A DNA stretch of 64,000 bases from Theionarchaea archaeon (GTDB lineage Archaea > Methanobacteriota_B > Thermococci > Methanofastidiosales > SZ-28-30): contig JACVGT010000002.1 in assembly GCA_018992685.1 (NCBI GenBank), positions 1 to 64,000 of the forward strand, given 5' to 3'. Of the stretch, positions 59,696-64,000 are shown piece after piece (the stretch's first letter is position 1; each line of letters opens with the position of its first letter). Both the position numbers and the translations under genes were made by a program. The notes beneath the pieces are model-generated. The model saw only the letters and a program-made list of their open reading frames with translations. It was not told where the DNA came from and did no database searches.

Positions 59696-60052
59696 AACAG
59701 CTGATCACTTCTTGTATCTACTCCGTTCTTTTCCTCCATGAATGGGGAACCTTATGAAAAGAACTGAAGGTATCCATTCCCGCTTCGTATGAACTACTAT
59801 TTCTTCTACTGTATTTCAACGTTTTAGTTCCAGGCTTTTTTCAAGTCCTCAAAAGTACTTTTCTAGCTGTTTTTTAGAAAATATGTCCTTAAAATATGAA
59901 GGCTCATAAACGTTCATAGTTCTACTATTCTTACCTTCAATTCTGCACTTTATGAATCATGTTTTTCTACCACGAACGCAAAGTAACAGTCAAATACGAC
60001 ATTCCAGTCCCGACTCCAGAGACTTGGTGCGCGTCATGAGTGAATAGCTAGA
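59696..60052. other. AT-rich non-coding spacer before the helicase module
   Basis: About 360 bases, visibly richer in A and T than the flanking genes, with no credible ORF, repeat array or RNA gene by eye. It separates the broken hydrolase from the helicase operon and may mark one boundary of an acquired segment. Confidence 0.4.
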
Positions 60053-60063
60053 TTTTTATATAA
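60053..60063 (+). promoter_or_regulatory. TATA box for the helicase-nuclease-DpdA operon
   Basis: TTTTTATATAA predicts transcription from about 60085, seven bases before the ATG at 60092. Confidence 0.6.
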
Positions 60064-60091
60064 CAGGTTTCAATGTCAAAATGGCGATGAA

Positions 60092-62530
60092 ATGATACAT
60101 TGTCCAGTATGCGGAGCAGAGAATCCTGTAGATTCTTTCTTCTGCGGAAGATGTGGAGAAAAGATAATTATTGAAAAGAGATCTCTGATTGACTGGCCAG
60201 ATTTTGAGAAGGCAGTTATTGACCGTTTGAAGAGAAACATTGGAAAAGAAGAAGATGATAATCAGAATAGAGCTATTGGAGCTCCTATCAACAGCTCTCT
60301 CTTCGTGGTTGCAGGTCCAGGGAGTGGCAAGACCACGGTTGTCGCTCTCAGAATACTGAAGTTGATATTTGTGGACGGTATAGATCCATCTTGTATCATC
60401 GCGACGACTTTTACACGCAAAGCAGCAGCTGAACTCCGATCTCGAATTCTTGGATGGGGAGATCAACTCAAACAATGGTTCATTACTGGCTCCATCTCTG
60501 AGTCTGATAGAGAATGGCTGAAAAAGCTTGATTTGAATCGGATTATTACAGGAACTCTTGATGAAATTGCAGAAACAATTTTAGGGGAAAACCGTTTCCC
60601 CGGAGACACTCCCCCTATTATAATCGAAAATTTCGTGTCAAAAGTACTGATGTTAAAATGTGGTCTTCTTCAGACCAATCTGCATTCTGATATGAACCTG
60701 GAAAACTTCATTATCTTTCTGAGAGATAGTAAATGGGAACTCACTATTTCGGAGAAGTGTTCCATTTTGCTCGAGTTGAAAGACAGATTTCTTCATGACC
60801 GTGTAGACGTTAGAGAATATCGTTCAGACTCCAGACACGCGGGAGCCAGACTAGCGTGTGAGGCAATAGGGGCATATATAGTTGAACTGAAGAAGAAAGA
60901 TCTCTTTGATTTCGCATTATTGGAATTACGATTATTCAATGATCTTAAAAATGGATTGTTAAATGAATTCCTTGGCAGTATCAGGTTTCTTCTAGTTGAT
61001 GAATACCAGGATACGAATTTGCTCCAGGAAGGAATTTATTTTGAAATTGCCAACGTGGTCACGAGAAATGATGGGAGCATTACTGTTGTTGGAGACGACG
61101 ACCAGTCTCTGTACCGATTTAGAGGGGCAACAGTTGACCTTTTCAAGACATTTCAGGAGAGAGTGAGTGAACAGCTGGGTCTGAACCCGTCTCAGATATT
61201 TCTTTCCAACAACTATAGATCGACGTCGACTATTGTTAATTTTTGTAATGATTTCATCAGACTTGATCAAAATTATCAGAAGACAAGAGTCAAAGAGAAG
61301 CCTTCTGTAAGACCAGCTCGTGCTAGGAGAAATCCAGAGTTCCCAGTCATCGGAATGTTCAGGCCTAATGTTGATCAGCTTGCACAGGATATTGCCACGT
61401 TTGTCCACGAAGTCATCCGTGGGAAGGGCTTCCGTATCAGGGATAATCAGAACGACATGACCTACACTATAAGAGTTGACGCTGACAGAGGAGGTCCTGC
61501 AGATGTTGCCCTTCTCTTTCATTCTCCTCGTGAATATAGTTATGAAAGAAGGAGACTCCCCTTGCTTTTGCGAGAAGAATTCAGCAAGTTCTTGCCACCA
61601 CTCCTGGTTTTCAATCCTCGAGGTCAGAATTTCGAGGAAATTCCTACTGTCAAAATACTCTGTGGCTTGTTACTGGAATGCATAGACCCAGGTAGTCGCG
61701 TCCAAAATGCGCTTAACCTCTCCTCTGCAGCACATGAGGTCATGGAAAAGTGGAGGGAGACTGCAAGGAGGTATGTTGAAACAAATCATGTATCCTCATC
61801 AATGGGCAGCCTTCGTTCCTTCATAGATACCTGGCAGAAAAGATCAACCCCAGGAATGAAGCGAAAAGTCAACATGAACGTGTCTCTGATAGCATTGGTG
61901 TACAAACTTATTACGTGGATACCACCCATGCAGGATGACATAGAGAATCTGGTCTATCTGGAAGCCATCGTAAGAACGATCAATCAACTGAACCCTTCTG
62001 GTAGATATGGGGGGCACATTGTGCTCAACAGTGAGAAGCTCTGGTTGCAGCAGGATTCCATAGAAGAAGCGATATACAGTATATTTTTCCCCATGGCATC
62101 TGGAGCAGTGGAGGTCAACGAGGATCTTTTTGAAACTCTTCCCAGGGACAGAGTCAACTGCATGTCCATTCATCAATCCAAGGGCCTGGAATTCCCTCTT
62201 GTTATCGTGGATGTGGGTTCTGAATTTCTAGGAGATAATGAAATGCAGGCATTCAAGAGATTCCCAAGACGAGGTGGAAGGACAAGTAGAATCGAAGATG
62301 AGACCAGAGACTATTCTGATCTGAGATTTTTCACAAGAACAGGCTTAGATAGGGAATTTGACGATTTGATTAGATTATATTTTGAAGCCTATAGTAGAGC
62401 CAAAGACTGCCTGATGCTCGTAGGCCTGGAAAGCGTCAAGTCTGGTCGAGTACCACATGTCGCCACCGGATGGGATCGAAACAGAACCTGGTTCTGGAGG
62501 CATACACTTGGAAATGTGCTCTATATCTAG
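60092..62530 (+). CDS. UvrD/Rep-like SF1 helicase with N-terminal zinc ribbon
   Basis: An 812-residue superfamily 1A DNA helicase. Residues 1-23 form a zinc ribbon (CPVC near 4-7, CGRC at 18-21). Helicase motifs: Walker A VAGPGSGKTTV at 73-83, Ia TTFTRKAAAEL, II LLVDEYQDTN, III VVGDDDQSLYRFRGA, IV SNNYRSTSTIV, V MSIHQSKGLEFPLVIVD and VI FEAYSRAKDCLMLVG. The protein is compact, without an attached nuclease domain; a PD-(D/E)XK nuclease gene follows 12 bases later, making an AddAB-like split pair. The operon continues into a DpdA-like gene. Such helicase-nuclease pairs occur in recombination and in phage defence. Confidence 0.92.
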   Translation: MIHCPVCGAENPVDSFFCGRCGEKIIIEKRSLIDWPDFEKAVIDRLKRNIGKEEDDNQNRAIGAPINSSLFVVAGPGSGKTTVVALRILKLIFVDGIDPSCIIATTFTRKAAAELRSRILGWGDQLKQWFITGSISESDREWLKKLDLNRIITGTLDEIAETILGENRFPGDTPPIIIENFVSKVLMLKCGLLQTNLHSDMNLENFIIFLRDSKWELTISEKCSILLELKDRFLHDRVDVREYRSDSRHAGARLACEAIGAYIVELKKKDLFDFALLELRLFNDLKNGLLNEFLGSIRFLLVDEYQDTNLLQEGIYFEIANVVTRNDGSITVVGDDDQSLYRFRGATVDLFKTFQERVSEQLGLNPSQIFLSNNYRSTSTIVNFCNDFIRLDQNYQKTRVKEKPSVRPARARRNPEFPVIGMFRPNVDQLAQDIATFVHEVIRGKGFRIRDNQNDMTYTIRVDADRGGPADVALLFHSPREYSYERRRLPLLLREEFSKFLPPLLVFNPRGQNFEEIPTVKILCGLLLECIDPGSRVQNALNLSSAAHEVMEKWRETARRYVETNHVSSSMGSLRSFIDTWQKRSTPGMKRKVNMNVSLIALVYKLITWIPPMQDDIENLVYLEAIVRTINQLNPSGRYGGHIVLNSEKLWLQQDSIEEAIYSIFFPMASGAVEVNEDLFETLPRDRVNCMSIHQSKGLEFPLVIVDVGSEFLGDNEMQAFKRFPRRGGRTSRIEDETRDYSDLRFFTRTGLDREFDDLIRLYFEAYSRAKDCLMLVGLESVKSGRVPHVATGWDRNRTWFWRHTLGNVLYI

Positions 62531-62542
62531 GATGTGAGAGGA

Positions 62543-63733
62543 ATGACATTATCACCACAAGTCCCGCCGTACAAGATACCTGAATACAGCCTGACAGGAG
62601 ATTTACTGGCATACTTGAATTGTGGACTTCAATACAGGTACCATAATAGAGGATGTCTGCCGCCTTCAAGGCCAATTCAGTTGTGGTTTGGTGAGTTCAT
62701 TCATTCAGTCATGGAGGAAGCTTTCCTCCAATGGAAGCAAGATGCTCAGAAGAAGATATTTCCATGGATGTGGAATCCTGATATCCGCAACATTGAGCAA
62801 GAGATAGGCAAAAGACTGAGAGCACGAGGACTGATTCCACCTGCGAGAATCTTCTGCCCGTATGACTCATCATACCGGAGACAGGGATGGTGTCCAGATG
62901 GAAAGCACCCTCATAAACTGATTGCAAGCCGGAGAGCTGAAGAAGCGATTAACACATGGGGGGTACATCTCTTTCCCTTAATTGACAGTGCTGAGGTCCG
63001 GCTGAAAGGTATTCGTGATATGCCTGGTTCTACGGGGGAAAGGAGGTGTGATTACTATGAGATAACAGGGATCATTGATGTGATAAGCTCTGTCAATCTT
63101 CGTAATTCACTGTCTGGAAACCTGATATTGCACTACATGCAGAGAAACCCCGCTGTGAAGAAGTACATTGACAGTCTGAAGGGGCCTGAGTATGAGATTA
63201 TCGTTGACTACAAAGGAATGGGGAGACCCTCTTTAGGAGACCCGAGAAGAACCTGGACGTATCATGAATGGCAAATACTCACGTATGCCTGGCTTCGCAG
63301 TCAGCAGCCCGATGCCAGGCCTGTAGCTGCGGGGATCATTTTCTATCTCAATGAATTGGCGCCGGTGAGGCGAGACATCAGAGAGCTGCGCGAGAGTGTA
63401 GAAAGAGGTTCAACAGATGTCGTACCTCAAGGACAGGATTTAGACGTCGTCCAGAGTCTGGGAAGGAACGTACCCTTCCCATTTCTCTCGAGAGAATTCA
63501 GGGAAGAAAGGTCTATAAGGATTATTCCAATGAGTGAAGAGAGAGTCCAAGCCTCTCTACATGAATTTGATACTGTGGTGAAAAACATCGAATCTTGCGT
63601 GCACCTGGAGGTTTCTGGAAATGGCATTAGGTCGTCATGGCCTGCACAACCACTTGAACGTATGTGCACGCTCTGCGATTTCAGGACATTCTGCCCACAT
63701 CCGGACGTCTCTGAGTATGGAGAAAGCAGATGA
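62543..63733 (+). CDS. PD-(D/E)XK nuclease, AddB/Cas4-like with Fe-S cysteines
   Basis: A 396-residue predicted nuclease. The N-terminal AYLNCGLQYRYHNRGC and C-terminal MCTLCDFRTFCPH provide the Cys pattern (one upstream Cys plus C-x2-C-x5-C) of Fe-S nucleases in the Cas4/AddB/RecB group. The active-site strand is EIIVDYKGMG (D-x-K), followed by EWQILTYAWL with the conserved Gln; EITGIIDVISS and the early FGEFIHSVMEEAF helix fit the family. I prefer the ATG with GGATGTGA upstream over the GTG three codons earlier. It is probably the nuclease partner of the preceding helicase. Confidence 0.82.
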   Translation: MTLSPQVPPYKIPEYSLTGDLLAYLNCGLQYRYHNRGCLPPSRPIQLWFGEFIHSVMEEAFLQWKQDAQKKIFPWMWNPDIRNIEQEIGKRLRARGLIPPARIFCPYDSSYRRQGWCPDGKHPHKLIASRRAEEAINTWGVHLFPLIDSAEVRLKGIRDMPGSTGERRCDYYEITGIIDVISSVNLRNSLSGNLILHYMQRNPAVKKYIDSLKGPEYEIIVDYKGMGRPSLGDPRRTWTYHEWQILTYAWLRSQQPDARPVAAGIIFYLNELAPVRRDIRELRESVERGSTDVVPQGQDLDVVQSLGRNVPFPFLSREFREERSIRIIPMSEERVQASLHEFDTVVKNIESCVHLEVSGNGIRSSWPAQPLERMCTLCDFRTFCPHPDVSEYGESR

Positions 63734-63737
63734 TACT

Positions 63738-64000
63738 ATGGAAATGAAGTTCTATTTGCCAGATTGGGAAGACCGGCTGGATCCAGATTTTGATTTCGCC
63801 AATGACGAATATTCGGAAGGGCACAAAGAGAACCCCTATACATATGATATGTATGCGCATCAGCTCTTTGATACACCTCTCTGTGATGGAATTCTCGTCA
63901 GTCTGAGTATTTTCAGATCGAAAATCTCTTTGAATAAGGAAGAGACAAGCTATAGTATACGAGATTGCAGGAACATAAAGGATTTCCTCAGAATCCCGGG
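63738..64000 (+). CDS. DpdA-like tRNA-guanine transglycosylase homologue, 3' end outside window
   Basis: Open from the ATG at 63738 to the window edge (87 complete codons), not in the supplied ORF track. The N terminus (MEMKFYLPDWEDRLDPDFDF, then YAHQLFDTPLCDGILVSLS and IKDFLRIPG) resembles the start of DpdA/TgtA5-type proteins as I recall them: F-Y-x-P-D, D-P-x-F-D-F, Y-A-H, D-G-I-L-V-S. DpdA inserts 7-deazaguanine derivatives into DNA and is the core of dpd restriction-modification systems. Start spacing (four bases after the nuclease stop) indicates co-transcription with the helicase and nuclease. Only the N terminus is visible and the TGT catalytic aspartates are not, so the call rests on pattern recognition. 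Confidence 0.6.
   Translation, partial: MEMKFYLPDWEDRLDPDFDFANDEYSEGHKENPYTYDMYAHQLFDTPLCDGILVSLSIFRSKISLNKEETSYSIRDCRNIKDFLRIP

Noticed and set aside
60992-61522. 176-codon minus-strand ORF
   Set aside because: Antisense to the UvrD-like helicase motifs.
1-64000. CRISPR arrays, tRNA and rRNA genes, insertion sequences
   Set aside because: Looked for regularly spaced repeats, tRNA T-loop patterns, rRNA-like blocks and transposase motifs; none seen by eye, though a tRNAscan or CRISPR search could not be run.

Overview
The window looks archaeal. TATA boxes, often preceded by a purine-rich BRE-like element, sit about 25 bases upstream of many first genes; several of these appear leaderless, whereas operon-internal genes carry GGAGG/GGTGAT ribosome-binding sites. 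U-rich tracts close many transcripts. Gene content agrees: an archaeal lipid-type UbiA prenyltransferase, an Lhr helicase, a TldD/TldE pair, HTH-TPR regulators and signal peptides joined to C-terminal membrane anchors. An Asgard-type (for example Thorarchaeota-like) source is my guess; no marker gene here proves it. I saw no rRNA, tRNA or CRISPR array.

Layout. 1-11 kb: the 3' part of an FGGY sugar kinase, an oligopeptide-type ABC permease fused to a beta-propeller, a UbiA enzyme, tldD-tldE and three secreted or anchored beta-rich proteins. 11-24 kb: a long Lhr helicase, then an all-minus-strand exported-hydrolase block: two paralogous subtilisins, an M14 carboxypeptidase, a CPBP protease fused to a DUF2085-like domain, and a UbiA enzyme. 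All three hydrolases end in the same Cys-Leu-Gly-Thr/hydrophobic/basic tail. 24-31 kb: a TctA-like permease with an OB-fold exported protein, a thrombospondin type-3-like protein, the feoA-feoB-dtxR iron operon with a DtxR-box-like operator at its start, a membrane CBS protein and a winged-helix regulator.

31-38 kb: an accessory island with an HTH-TPR regulator, a CHAT-NB-ARC-TPR (STAND) protein and two unrecognised flanking genes. 38-41 kb: a candidate RiPP locus made of an 82-residue peptide with two QGPCGGCD repeats, a hairpin terminator, a radical SAM/SPASM maturase and an upstream FemAB/GNAT-like enzyme. 41-50 kb: ordinary metabolism (HGSNAT-like membrane acyltransferase, nitroreductase, cytidine deaminase, imidazolonepropionase, GNAT, TolB-like propeller, ThDP enzyme).

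50-59 kb: a plus-strand transport and amino-acid block: DUF3311-like protein plus sodium/solute symporter, M29/NicX-like enzyme, maleate isomerase/Asp-Glu racemase-like enzyme, two diaminopimelate-decarboxylase paralogues, a class V aminotransferase and DapF. 59-64 kb: a broken alpha/beta-hydrolase remnant and an AT-rich spacer, then a zinc-ribbon UvrD-like helicase, a PD-(D/E)XK Fe-S-type nuclease and the first 87 residues of a DpdA-like transglycosylase. This last group is a candidate 7-deazaguanine DNA modification or defence module running off the right edge.

The most promising undescribed systems are the shared C-terminal tail with its CPBP-DUF2085/UbiA pair, the PCGGCD peptide with its maturase, and the helicase-nuclease-DpdA operon. 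All functions are assigned by reading motifs; no database search was run.
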